64,000 nt of DNA, from contig NC_059348.1 of NCBI RefSeq assembly GCF_019703515.2, positions 19,735,656 to 19,799,655 of the forward strand, written 5' to 3'. Origin of the DNA: Myxocyprinus asiaticus (lineage: Eukaryota > Chordata > Actinopteri > Cypriniformes > Catostomidae). Below, in pieces: positions 35,425-45,241 of the stretch; positions within the stretch are counted from its first letter, which is position 1; the number at the start of each line of letters is the position of its first letter. The translations under genes and the position numbers were made by a program. The notes below the pieces were generated by a model, which was not told where the DNA came from, ran no database searches, and was given only the letters and a program-made list of their open reading frames with translations.

Positions 35425-35577
35425 GCAGTATGGTCTCATTGTATGAAAAAGAGCAGTGTGAACATTCTGCAAAACAGATTTTGTTCCATGGAAGAAAGAA
35501 AGTCATATAGGTTTGGAACAACTTGAGGGTGAGTAAATGATGACAGAGTTTTATTTTTGGATAAACTGTTCTTTAAA
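35425..35577. repeat. TTCACCC-family MITE, right-end fragment
   Basis: Shares GAAGAAAGAAAGTCATATAG and GGTTTGGAACAAC plus GAGGGTGAGTAAATGATGAC with the right ends at 20130, 41150 and 61030. Confidence 0.7.
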
Positions 35578-36304
35578 AATGTACTGAGGTGTAAAAATTC
35601 TCCATGAACAATATCATAAACCCTAAAGGTTTGTTTCTTTTCTTTTTTTCTTTTCTTTTTTCTTGATTTGTTGCAGTTCTGTGCACTTCAACTCTGTGGC
35701 TGCTCTGAGACTGGGATCAGACTGGTGGTCATTGGTGAGATGAGGTGAGAGTGTGTCATGACAGGGGCTGCAGTGATAAGGTAATGAGTGAGAGCCAGGG
35801 GCTGCAGAGAGGGACCTGATGAGAGAGTGCTCAGCTCTGGTACTGCTTCACATGACAGCACAGGGCCAGACGGGCTTGTAGTTGGCCCCTGTCCAGCTAA
35901 CAGGGATAAGGACGCCTGTGGAAAGGGGCTGCCCTAAATATAGACCTGGTAAAGTACACACACATAAACACACCTGTGGACACAGAGTTGTACTTGATAA
36001 AGGATGTAATGCATCTGTGATTGATGGAGCATATAAAACACTTTGAAGCATGAACATCCATCTGTGAAGCCTTTTTTTGCATGAGACTAATATCCTCTGG
36101 ATGCAGACAGACTGCTAATGTGAAGGGAAAGTGGATTGTGAGGCCTGACATTTCATTTCCAAAGAAGAGATTTGCTGCCATCTACAGTAAGAAATGGGTG
36201 TGAACACTACAATGAGTTTATGGTTTTCTAACTAATGGTTTAAAATTGAATTCACTTCTTAGATCTCACTGATAAAAAGCTGGGTTTAAGAAGTCACATT
36301 TGTC

Positions 36305-36339
<35 letters not shown>

Positions 36340-36467
36340 CTACCACTGAACTTCATTACATTGTGATCCTCTCTTCCTTTCCTTTATACATAATAGTAGG
36401 GAAACAATAATGCACTCAATGTGTATTACTAATTTACGAACTGATAATTTCTCTCTCTCTCTCAATT
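35578..36467. other. Non-coding stretch with a (TG)n microsatellite
   Basis: A TG repeat lies at 36307-36336. Chance minus-strand frames lie at 35848-36181. No gene is recognised. Confidence 0.5.
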
Positions 36468-36800
36468 CAGTTCAATTCAAATGAGCTTTATTGGTATGAC
36501 CATATACAATGTACAATGTTGCCAAAGCACTGAGTAATAAACATATTACAAACTTAAAAAAAAAACAAAAAAAAAAAACAAAACATGAATAATCCATAAA
36601 TAAATAATAATGATAATAAAATAAAATAAAATACAAATGACAAAGTAAAATACAGAGAGCAAAGAGGATGGGAGGAAAATATTTTATAAATTAAAATATC
36701 AGTTTGAATAGAGCTGTAATACCATGAGGGGTCAGTCTCTCTCAGGAGGATGACAGGAGGACACATACTGCGCTGCCAGCTGAACACACTCCAAAAATGA
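36468..36800 (-). repeat. LINE-like 3' tail
   Basis: On the minus strand this ends with text of the type TGGCAACATTG then ACCAATAAAGCTCATTTGAA, a common 3' terminus of fish non-LTR elements that includes an AATAAA signal. Upstream is coding-like text (ETDPSWYYSSIQT). It could be the 3' end of the element whose ORF1 lies at 37007-38580, but the two are not joined by recognisable ORF2 sequence. Confidence 0.45.
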
Positions 36801-37006
36801 AGAGAACATCCCCTGAATGTTGTAACATGTTATTTTAAATGAAGACACTGAGAAATGTTTTATTTACCAGAAAGAATAATATATGATTTTGCGACCCAAT
36901 ATTGTTTTGAAATATAGTGAATCAATTAAAATGCATTACATAATAATAATAATAATAATAATAAAGGATTAAAGAATATGCTTGACTAAACTCACATTGT
37001 AGGTAA
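36801..37006. other. Spacer with (AAT)n
   Basis: An AAT microsatellite lies at 36942-36963. Confidence 0.6.
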
Positions 37007-37850
37007 TTAAGCTAATAGATTGTCACATATAATTTTCAGCATGTTTTTTGTTGGGCTGAGGTCACTGGTGTCTGAACTACTTCTACCAGCCACAACAGCG
37101 GTGTAGCTGTCTGACTGTCTGCCAGGATGCTGTGTGACCCTCTCCTCACTGACAGGACGTGTTCTCTGGGGGCTCCTGAGAGCCGCGTCCTTGATGGATT
37201 TTGCAAATAGTCTCATGCCGTCTCGATGAATGTGGAGATGGTCATATAGATGCGCATGAGTGATGCGCTGATGATTTACTATATGTACATTTGGCATGAG
37301 TGCACACACAGCAGTTATCTCTGCATTAATGGCATTGATGATGTTTTGTGGAACATCTCTGCGAGGCAGAAGTGTAGAGACAATGACTCTGGCACTGGGG
37401 TAGATCCCTCTAGCTGATTTCACCACGTTGATGAGCGCTTTAGCGATGTCCACTCTCCTGGTGCTGAGTTCGTTTGTCCCAGTGTGCAGTATAATGTGTG
37501 AGGGTGCACCCAATTCACCTTCTCTCAGCAGCTTCAAAGCAGAGTGAGAGGTGGGACACCAGAGTTTCCTCATATTTCTCCCTGGAAACAGTCGTCTCTG
37601 GTCAAGGTGGTTGCCGTTAGAATCACAGAGGATGACAATGTTGTGTTGTCTCTTCTCTTCTCTGTTGCTGCTGATAGATGTTGTTGTGGTCTGTGGATAT
37701 CTCTGTCTGGTGCTAATGTCTTTTCTCTTGGAGTTCTGAGAAGCTTGAGAGACCTGAGAAACTTGCGGGGTTGCAGGGGATGGGATGGTGTGTGTTTGTG
37801 TGTTGAGACACTGCTGGTGTTTTGTTGTGTTTTTGATGTGTTCAGGAGTA
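37007..37850 (-). pseudogene. SGNH-hydrolase domain, C-terminal part of a broken ORF
   Basis: The frame is open on the minus strand from about 37850 to the stop at 37007. After a T/S/Q-rich linker comes NIVILCDSNGNHLDQRRLFP, where CDSNG is the block I serine motif of SGNH esterases. IILHTGTNELSTRR gives the block III GTN motif, and YDHLHIHRDGM gives the block V D-x-x-H motif. Serine, asparagine and the Asp-His pair are all present, so the fold and chemistry could be intact. Fish CR1/L2-type LINEs are known to encode an esterase-like domain in ORF1, and several cyprinid gene families also carry it. The upstream frame at 37910-38580 supplies the N-terminal half; a TGA near 37850 and a TAA at 37910 separate them. 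Confidence 0.75.
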
Positions 37851-37909
37851 GAGGTGCTGAGTGTTTCTGTGCTGGAACACTGTTGATGTTGTTCTGTGGT
37901 TGTGATGTG

Positions 37910-38580
37910 TTAAGGGTTTGTGTGTAGCTGTTGTCTCATCTTCTCCAGTTGTTTCTCCAGCATATTGCTGTGTTGATCTCTCTTGACCAGCTCATCTCTC
38001 ATCCTCTTCAGCTCCTCTCGCAGCTCCTGGTTGTTCTTCTCCAGCTGTCTGACAGCAGAGCAGAGCTGTTGAAGTTGCTGTATGCTGAGGTAGCTGGTCT
38101 GGTTTTGGAGCTGGCAGAGGTTGTTGGTAGTTTCCTCTTTAAACAGGAAGTAGTCCTGCTTAAACTTCTGAACCTCCATTTTAAAGTCCATGAAATTCTT
38201 CTGGAATTCATCAAGGCTGGGTTCTGACCCTTGGACCATGACCGTACCATTGCGATACAAGTTTACACTCAGCTTTATCTCCTTTTCTCCTTCTAGAGTG
38301 ATATGTCTGCCTTTACTGATGCCACCTTTTCTGCTGCAGTTCATGACAGTTATGAGAGTGCTGTGCCAGGCTGATGGGTGATCAGTGAAGAAGAGCAGGT
38401 TACACTGGACTCTGTTGGGTTCTGGTCCACTGTAATCAGACAGCAGCATCTCTGGGTTCTCTCACAGGATCATCTCTTTCATCTTCTTCTTATCTTTGTT
38501 TGATTTTACTTCTGCTGGATATATTATCTCCAGCTCCTCTTCAGTTTTGAAAGATGCTACTGCCTTAGACAGGCCCAAGC
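37910..38580 (-). pseudogene. Coiled-coil N-terminal half of the SGNH ORF
   Basis: Coding-like text begins at about 38580 (LGLSKAVASFKTEEELEIIY), runs through a lysine-rich stretch (KSNKDKKKMKEMIL), meets a TGA just upstream of 38449 and continues MLLSDYSGPEPNRVQC. A compact motif EIKLSVNLYRNGTVMVQGSE precedes a long heptad-rich coiled coil (about residues 80-175 of the 179-codon frame: QQLQQLCSAVRQLEKNNQEL). It ends at TAA 37910. The MITE at 38586 abuts the 5' edge and has probably removed the start. Together with 37007-37850 it looks like one protein of about 480 residues: basic N-terminus, coiled-coil trimer or dimer region, then hydrolase. Confidence 0.65.
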
Positions 38581-38585
38581 TGTGG

Positions 38586-39865
38586 CTGTGTCCGCAATCG
38601 TTCACTCATTCACTATTTCCTATATAGTGAATGGCAGTTAGTGCACTATATCTCAGCAGTAAGTGAACGAAATGAGTGAATTTGGACATGAGTGTCGGAG
38701 CTCTGGGGCTGTCGCAGAAACAACGTCACATATAAAAATTTTAAATACTTGGGCCTTACTTGTTATTCTTATTAAATAATATATTAATACAATAATCTTC
38801 ATTCTTAGTCATTCAGTCATTTTTAAAATATACTGTGTGTTAATATAAAGAGTAAACACATTTTATCATATAAAGAGTACATTTTAAAATGTATCTGTAT
38901 GTTTTGCCTCTCTATATGTTATTTTAATCAAGTAATGATTTGTCAGAAAGTAATTTACTACATTCAGCATGAAATAAAACATTGCAGGAGTGAAGGAAAC
39001 AGTAAATTCCCAGCTCCTACGTCTTCCCCGTGGTGGTTTGTGGGCAATTAACCATTGTCAAGTGTACATCAAATGTACACTAAAAATTAGAGTGCACTGT
39101 CGGTAACAATGAGTGAACAAAAGTAGGGAACGAGTGGCTCACTCAGGGGCCGTTTACATGACAATGTTTTCAACTAAAAACGGAAAACTTTTTATGCGTT
39201 TTGGCTGTTCGTTTAAATGACAATGGCGTTTTGGGGCCTGAAATTGCAAACTTTTGAAAACGGGTTACAAAGTGCAAGTTTTTGATAACGATGCCATTAC
39301 TGTCTCCTTGTAAACATACAAAAATGCGAATTTGTGAAAACGATGACATCATGCACACGTGTATTATGTGTTCAGTCTATAGGCATGCGCGAGTACTTCA
39401 AAACAATGCGCGAGACATTCAAAACTACAATGGCGGACTACAGGACTGTGTTTGTCCTCTCAAGATTTTGAGTTTATTGACACTTCTCCAGTAAAGTGTA
39501 GATTTACTGCATCACTACTACAACCAACGATCGCCATCTTCATTGTTTGTATTCACCGCTCTGTGGAAGCATGCTTATGTGCACAGGCACATAGTGTTTC
39601 TTTACAAAGTGACATCACCAACTACTGGCCTGGCATGCATAATACAGCGTTTTTAGTCGTTTTCGCGGATCCGTGTGAACGGGGATAGTTTTGACAACGT
39701 TGTCGTCTGTACGCGAAACTTTTCAAAAACGCAAAGGAAAAACTTTTCCGTTTTTAGTACATCGTTGTCGTGTAAATGTACCCTTAGAATTCAGACACTC
39801 CTACAAAATGGCAGGCACCCAAAATAGTGCACTATATAGTGGATAGGGGGCGGTTTCAGACACAG
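38586..39865. mobile_element. MITE with CTGTGTC termini, host of a second MITE
   Basis: The left CTGTGTCCGCAATCG and right CGGTTTCAGACACAG are inverted repeats, followed inward by CACTATTTCCTATATAGTG on the left and TGCACTATATAGTGGAT on the right. The element is interrupted at 39147-39783 by another MITE. Non-coding. No clean target duplication is seen. Confidence 0.7.
39147..39783. mobile_element. Nested MITE with GGGNNNTTTACA termini
   Basis: The left GGGCCGTTTACATGACAATG and ACTAAAAACGGAAAACTTTT mirror the right AAAACTTTTCCGTTTTTAGT and CGTTGTCGTGTAAATGTACCC. The long imperfect inverted repeats (about 48 bp) and GTTTTCG-rich interior contain no gene; the short frames here are chance. Confidence 0.75.
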
Positions 39866-40192
39866 CGAGTGTTCCACGACCGGGGTTGGTGCCCTACGCA
39901 CTAGGCTGCATACTCTGCATTTAGATAGCGGCGGTACTGCTGTACAGAACTAATGATCTAAATACTTACGACACTGAAAACTATAACTACACTGAAATAA
40001 GAATCCATACAGGACTTTAAAAGCTATGAAATAGCAAAAGAAGGCATTAATAAAGCATGATCTTGCTTTGGTTTATATTTCAGCATTATATATAATTTCC
40101 TTGTGGGACATTTTCACGTTTTCACTGTAATAATTACTAGAAATGTTTCCAAACCTCTCTTATTGACAAATTCATCCAGATCTGAGCCCTTC
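39866..40192. other. Non-coding spacer
   Basis: Nothing recognised. Confidence 0.5.
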
Positions 40193-40804
40193 AAGAGATA
40201 GTTCACCCAAAAATTACAATTCTCATTATTTACTCACCCTCATGCCACCCCAGATGTGTATGACTTTCTTTTATCTGCTGAACTCAAATTAAGATTTTAG
40301 AAGAATTTCTCAGCTCTGTAGGTCCATGGGTGAATGGGTGGCAACATTTTAAAGCTAAACAACATCACATAAGTCAGCATAAAAGTAATCCATAAGACTC
40401 CAGTGGTTAAATCAGTATCTTCAGAAGCGATGTGATAGGTGTGGATGAGAAACAGTAAAACAGATCACTTTCACATTCTTCTTGTGTTTTTGGTGATTCA
40501 CATACTTCTCTGCATATCGCCCCCTGCTGTCTAGCAAAAAATGACTAATATTGATCTGTTTCTCACCCACACCTATCATATCACTTCTGAAGATATGGAT
40601 TTAACTACTGGAGTCTTATTGATTACTTTTATGCTGCCTTTATGTGCTTTTTGGAGCATCAAAATTTTGGCCTACAGAGCTAAAATATTCTTTTAAAAAT
40701 CTTAATTTGTGTTTGCAGAAGAAAGGAAGTCATCCATATCTGGGATGGCATGAAGGTGAGTAAATGATGAGAGAATTTTCATTTTTGGGTAAACTATATC
40801 TTTA
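40193..40804. mobile_element. TTCACCC-family MITE, complete
   Basis: The left GATAGTTCACCCAAAAATTA and TTACTCACCCTCATGCC pair with the right GGCATGAAGGTGAGTAAATG and TTTTTGGGTAAACTATATC. The interior is itself symmetrical: ACTCCAGTGGTTAAATCAGT and ACTACTGGAGTCTTATTGAT. Non-coding. Confidence 0.8.
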
Positions 40805-41212
40805 AAGTGATAGCTCAGCCATCATTTAATATTCTGTCATAATTTCCCTACCCTCATGTTGTTCCAAACCAGTGTGACGCTTTGTATTATGTGGAACACA
40901 AAATATGTTAGACAGAATGTTAGAGACTGACTGGTCAAAGTCAAGATGAAGACTCTCTAGAGGAGAAAATGGAGGATCCAGCAGAGGATGAAATACGTGA
41001 AAATGGAGATGTTGTGATGGAGGCAGAAGAAGAGATGGTGGAAGAGCCTGAGGGACCAGGGGCAGAAAAAAAAAAAAAAACACATTCACTGAAAGTAAAT
41101 AGTGACCAAGGCTAACATTCTGTCTAAAATCTCCTTATTGTGTTGCATTGAAGAAAGAAAGTAATACGGGTTTGGAACAACATGATGGTGAATGATGACA
41201 TAATTTCCATTA
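40805..41212. mobile_element. TTCACCC-family MITE with an acidic coding-like insert
   Basis: The left half (40805-40935: TAATATTCTGTCATAATTTCC, GTTGTTCCAAACC) and right half (41075-41212: AGTGACCAAGGCTAACATTC, GGTTTGGAACAAC) are typical of the family. Between them, at about 40936-41072, lies unrelated GA-rich text that reads openly on the plus strand as MEDPAEDEIRENGDVVMEAE then EEMVEEPEGPGAEK, ending in a run of 16 A. Confidence 0.6.
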
Positions 41213-41478
41213 ATAATAATAATAATTCTGTAATACATGTTAAATGTGTATTATGTAATGGAATATAGGGGAGTTAACATCCATTATGTCATTTGGGATA
41301 GTAACGATTTACTCACTACTTGTGTACTCTTTTAATTGGATACTTTCTTACTCTTACTCAAATAATTATTTATGTTAGTACTTTTACTTCTACTTGAGTA
41401 ATTATGTTTTTTTTAAAGTAATTTTACTTTTACTTGAGTACAGTATTTGGCTACTCTACCCACCTCTGAGTATAATAT
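41213..41478. other. Non-coding spacer
   Basis: Contains ACTTTTACTTCTACTTGAGTA-type repeats at 41375-41445 that resemble dispersed fish sequence; a similar phrase occurs near 62385. Confidence 0.4.
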
Positions 41479-41804
41479 AGTGTTGGCAAGTTGTTTAGGA
41501 CATCTACTTTGTGCATGACTTAAGTGATTTTTCCAACAATTATTTACAATTATTGACTTTTAATTGACTATATCACAATTCCAGTGGGTCAGAAGTTTAC
41601 ATAAATAAGTTAACTGTGCCTTTAAGCAGCTTAGAAAATTCCAGAAAATGATGTCAAGCATTTAGACAGTTAGCCAATTAGCTTCTGATAGGAGGTGTAC
41701 TGAATTGGAGGTGTACCTGTGGATGTATTTTAAGGCCTACCTTCAAACTCAGTGCCTCTGCTTGACATCATGGGAAAATCAAAAGAAATCAGCCAAGACC
41801 TCAG

Positions 41805-41839
<35 letters not shown>

Positions 41840-42848
41840 GTGGACCTCCACAAGTCTGGTTCATCCTTGGGAGCAATTTCCAAACACCTGAAGGTACCAC
41901 ATTCATCTGTACAAACAATAGTACACAAGTATAAACACCATGGGACCACGCAGCCATCATACTGCTCAGGAAGAAGAAATATTCTGTCTCCTAGAGATGA
42001 ATGTAGTTTGGTGCAAAAAGTGCAAATCAATCCCAGAACAACAGCAAAGGACCTTGTGAAGATGCTGGAGGAAACAGGTAGACAAGTATCTATATCCATG
42101 GTAAAACGAGTCCTATATCGATATAATCTGAAAGGCTGCTGAGTAAGGAAGAAGCCACTGGTCCAAAACTGCCATAAAAAAGCCAGACTACATTTTGCAA
42201 ATGCACATGGGGACAAAGATCTTACCTTTTGGAGAAATGACCTCTGGTCTAATGAAACAAAAATTGAACTGTTTGGCCATAATGACCATCGTTATGTTAT
42301 GAGGAAAAAGGGTGAGGCTTGCAAGCCGAAGAACACCATCCCGGGTGGCAGCATCATGTTGTGGGGTGCTTTGCTGCAGAGGGACTGGTGCACTTCACAA
42401 AATAGATGACATCATGAGGAACAGATATTATGTGTATATATTGAAGCAGCATCTCAAGACATCAGCCAGGAAGTTAAAGCTCAGTCGCAAATGGGTCTTC
42501 CAAATGGACAATGACTCCAAGCACACCTCCAAAGTTGTGGCAAAATGGCATAAGGTCAACAAAGTGGAAGGCTACCCAAAATGTTTGACCCAAGTTAAAC
42601 AATTTAAAGGCAATGCTATCAAATACTAACAAAGTGTATGTGAACTTCTGACTCGCTGGGAATGGGATGAAAGTAATAAAAGTTTAAATAAATCATTCTC
42701 TCTATTATTCTGACATTTCACATTTTTAAAATACAGTGGTGATCCTATCTGACAGGAAATGTTTTCCTATGATTAAATGTCAGGAATTGTGAAAAACTGA
42801 ATTTAAATGTATTTGGCTAAGGTGTATGTAAACTTCTGACTTCAACTG
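41479..42848 (+). mobile_element. Sleeping Beauty-like Tc1 transposon, defective
   Basis: Tc1-type element with the IR/DR layout: short direct repeats inside long inverted repeats. On the right both DRs are present, inner GTGTATGTGAACTTCTGAC at about 42636 and outer GTGTATGTAAACTTCTGACT near 42821, ending TTCAACTG next to TA (42849-42850). On the left the inner DR (GGGTCAGAAGTTTACATAAA) near 41587 is kept, with inverted-repeat text from about 41479, but the outermost DR is missing. Loss of one outer end plus a broken transposase makes it immobile. Confidence 0.9.
41770..42628 (+). pseudogene. Tc1-type transposase, broken
   Basis: DDE transposase of the Sleeping Beauty group. The frame starts MGKSKEISQDL at 41770. 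A run of 33 A (41805-41837) then replaces a few codons and shifts the frame. The paired-like DNA-binding region continues VDLHKSGSSLGAISKHLK and NPRTTAKDLVKML to a stop at 42140-42142 (NLKGC then TGA). The catalytic part is in pieces: WSNETKIELFGHNDH-type text near 42248, with the aspartate-to-asparagine change visible as TCTAATGAAACA, GALHKIDDIMRNRYYV near 42384, and KWVFQMDNDSKHTSK near 42493 holding the second D. About 150 bp with the third acidic residue is deleted near 42555, joining to EGYP and VKQFKGNAIKY. About 340 codons in the family. Confidence 0.9.
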
Positions 42849-43339
42849 TATTTATAGACATAAGACACTATGCATTATATAATATTTTACCAATATATCC
42901 AATGAAATCAGTGTAAAAGATAGAGCTGAGTGCTCAAGGATGGATTACAATGAAGAAAGTTTATAGCCTTCACTGGTGCCATTTTCTATAAACCTTTCAA
43001 AACATTTCCATTTGGTCTGGTAACAATATTTTGATTTTATAAGGCATACCAAAGGTCTCATACTGTAAACCTTTCTAAGTTGAAGACGGCAACTCATCAA
43101 TAATATCAGGGTCATTTTCTAGATATAATGGAAAAGGAAAGACACTGTGAACATCCATATCAGACTATTGAAGGGAAAAAAAGCAGAAATAAAAAGCATA
43201 AAACAATCTTGTTCATTATGTTTTTACGTTCTGAAAACATAACAAATACAAATATATTTTAATATCTCCAGCCAATTTTATAAAAACTTGTGCTTAACCA
43301 TCTAACTATAGCTTGGCACAGCACTGAACCATACCTCAA
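42849..43339. other. Spacer between Tc1 element and C1q fragment
   Basis: AT-rich. No frame or repeat recognised. On the minus strand this would be 3' to the C1q coding region, but I see no clear polyadenylation signal that I would rely on. Confidence 0.5.
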
Positions 43340-43745
43340 TGTCTCCGTGCAGAGACAGGAATGTCAGGATACAAGAGGAAACCAGAGAAGGTCTCTGAAC
43401 TCCTCGTCTCCACAGACCTGCAGCCACACCTCATCTCCTGCCTGCAGTCTCAGGATAACAGAACCCGATGCCTGATCCACGTTGGCCTCCTGGTACTGGT
43501 CATTGGTGAAAATGATGGCCTTGTCATTCTTGTACAGACTGACCTTAGCATCTTTGGTGTACACTGTCAGATGGTAAGAGATGAAATACACCTCTGGCAG
43601 AATGCAGCGGAACTTGCCCGTAACATCATCGTAGTGGTGCTGGTCATTGTAGAAGAACTTGTTGAAGCGGATTGGCACATTGGTGACAGGAACCAGCTCA
43701 CTGAGACCTCCGCTAAAAACTTTGCAGATCAATACCAGACCTGCA
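43340..43745 (-). pseudogene. Adiponectin-like C1q domain fragment
   Basis: Minus-strand frame with the C1q (TNF-like) fold signature closest to adiponectin: NVPIRFNKFFYNDQHHYDD, TGKFRCILPEVYFISYHLTV, KDAKVSLYKNDKA, QYQEANVDQASGSVILRL and GDEVWLQVCGDEEF. Adiponectin is a secreted hormone with a signal peptide, collagen stalk and C-terminal C1q domain. Here only the C1q part is present. About 13-14 residues before the last strand are missing, by a deletion near 43390 that also shifts the frame; the final FSGFLLYPD lies in another frame. There is no collagen Gly-X-Y run or signal peptide upstream on this strand. A TTGCAG acceptor-like site lies at about 43745. Either an exon of a damaged paralogue or a pseudogene fragment. 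A functional C1q protein with an altered end is less likely. Confidence 0.75.
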
Positions 43746-44049
43746 ATTGTTACATCAAGGATCTATTTTCACTTGATTTTACCCTTAAAATTACTTTCGA
43801 TGGTGCAACCTAATTTGTCAGGTTGATTTAATCAGATTAAATATTATTTTTGACTTGAATAAAACCAATTAATTTAGATGTTACAAAATGAAGCACATTT
43901 GCAAGGTAAAAACAAAAACAAGAATACAACATACATTGTTATCATAGCATGCTACGAATCCCTTATGAGGACAGGATGGGAATTTTTTTCTAAAATGGTT
44001 TTGCATCCTCTCGCATTAGTTTATCATTTATTTTGGGTTCCCACCCTCA
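43746..44049. other. Non-coding spacer
   Basis: No collagen-like or other coding text on either strand. Confidence 0.5.
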
Positions 44050-44340
44050 CAATAGATTTATCATGGCTTTACTATAGTAATCATAGTTAAACTATGGTTT
44101 TTATAGTAAAGCCAACCTATTACCACATTACAATGGTTTCACTGTAGTAACTATTGTTCAACTATGGCATTTGTAGTAAAAGTATTGTAATAATACAGGA
44201 AAATGAAAACTATGGGAATAAAAATCCTAATTTTGTGGTTACTATGGTTTTACCATAAATACCATAGTTCAAATATGGTTACTGTATGGTTTACATTAAC
44301 ATACAGTAATTTAACCATGGTATTTGTACTGAAACCAAAT
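44050..44340. repeat. ACTATGGTTTT-rich quasi-palindromic repeat
   Basis: Many short inverted and direct copies of TTACTATGGTTTTACCATA-like text. Related sequence flanks DIRS copy B on both sides (48110-48300 and 53938-54020). Non-coding, likely a MITE-type repeat. Confidence 0.55.
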
Positions 44341-44872
44341 GTTGCATAATAATAATAATAATAATAATAATTTCAGAATCAGAATCAGCTTTATCTTTAA
44401 CTATAAAAAAGACTAAACTGTGAATTGCACATAATTATTGCTCAATGGGGCAGTTTTAACTGTTCATGAGATGGATAGCCTGAGGGAAAAAACTGTTCCT
44501 GTGCCTAACGGTTCTGGTGCTCAGAGCTCTGAAGTGTCGACCAGAAGGCAAAAGTTCAAAAAGGTAGTGGGCAGGATGAGTGGGGTCCAGAGTGATTTTT
44601 CCAGCCTTTTTCCTCACTCTGGAAGTGTACAGAGTGAGGAAAGGGGGCAAACAATAATCCTCTCAGCAGTCCGAACTGTCCTTTGTAGTCTTCTGATATC
44701 TGATTTCTTAGCTGAACCAAACCAGACAGTTATTGAAGTGCAGAGGACAGACTCAATGACTGCTGAGTAAGAACTGTATCAGCAGTGCCTGTGGCAGGTT
44801 GAACTTCCTCAACTGGCGAAGGAAGTACAACCTCTGCTGGACCTTTTTGACAGTGGACCGATCGTTTTTGCA
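44341..44872 (-). mobile_element. L2-clade LINE 3' end, minus strand
   Basis: Reading on the minus strand from 44872: the thumb region (QQRLYFLRQLRKFNLPQALL-like), AVIESVLCTSITVWFGSAKK and RLQRTVRTAERI, then the C-terminal tail SRVRKKAGKITLDPTHPAHY and LFELLPSGRHFRAL, VRHRNSFFPQAIHLMNS and stop near 44456. A short 3' UTR ends in an (ATT)n tract (44347-44371), as is usual for L2 elements. A small frameshift lies near 44770. This is the 3' end that the related copy at 31360-32988 lacks. Confidence 0.85.
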
Positions 44873-44899
44873 GCATGCATACACTGTTCCACTGGAGGG

Positions 44900-45233
44900 C
44901 AGTGTTGCCAACTTAGCGACTCGTCACTAGATTTAGCGACTTTTCAGACCTCTATAGCGACTTTTATTCAAAAAAGCGCCTAGCGAGAAAGTTTCTGTCA
45001 CTTCTAACTTTCTCTCTGAGTGATTGATAGATATAGGGAATTAATAGGGTATTACAGTATGTAAGGTAAGCACAGAGAAGCAAACACATGTAAAGGGCGG
45101 ACACTATGCAAAATGCAAATGAGACACGATGACGTCATGGATATGCTAATTAGCGTATGACGTCATCTAGCACATTTAGCGACTTATCGAGCAGGCTTAA
45201 GCTACTTTCCATTGAAACTAGTTGGCAACACTG
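44900..45233. mobile_element. hAT-type MITE with 8-bp target duplication
   Basis: It starts CAGTGTTGCCAACTTAGCGA and ends AACTAGTTGGCAACACTG. The inverted repeats are flanked by a perfect 8-bp duplication CTGGAGGG (44892-44899 and 45234-45241), the hAT signature. 334 bp, non-coding, with AGCGACTTTT motifs inside. Confidence 0.9.
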
Positions 45234-45241
45234 CTGGAGGG

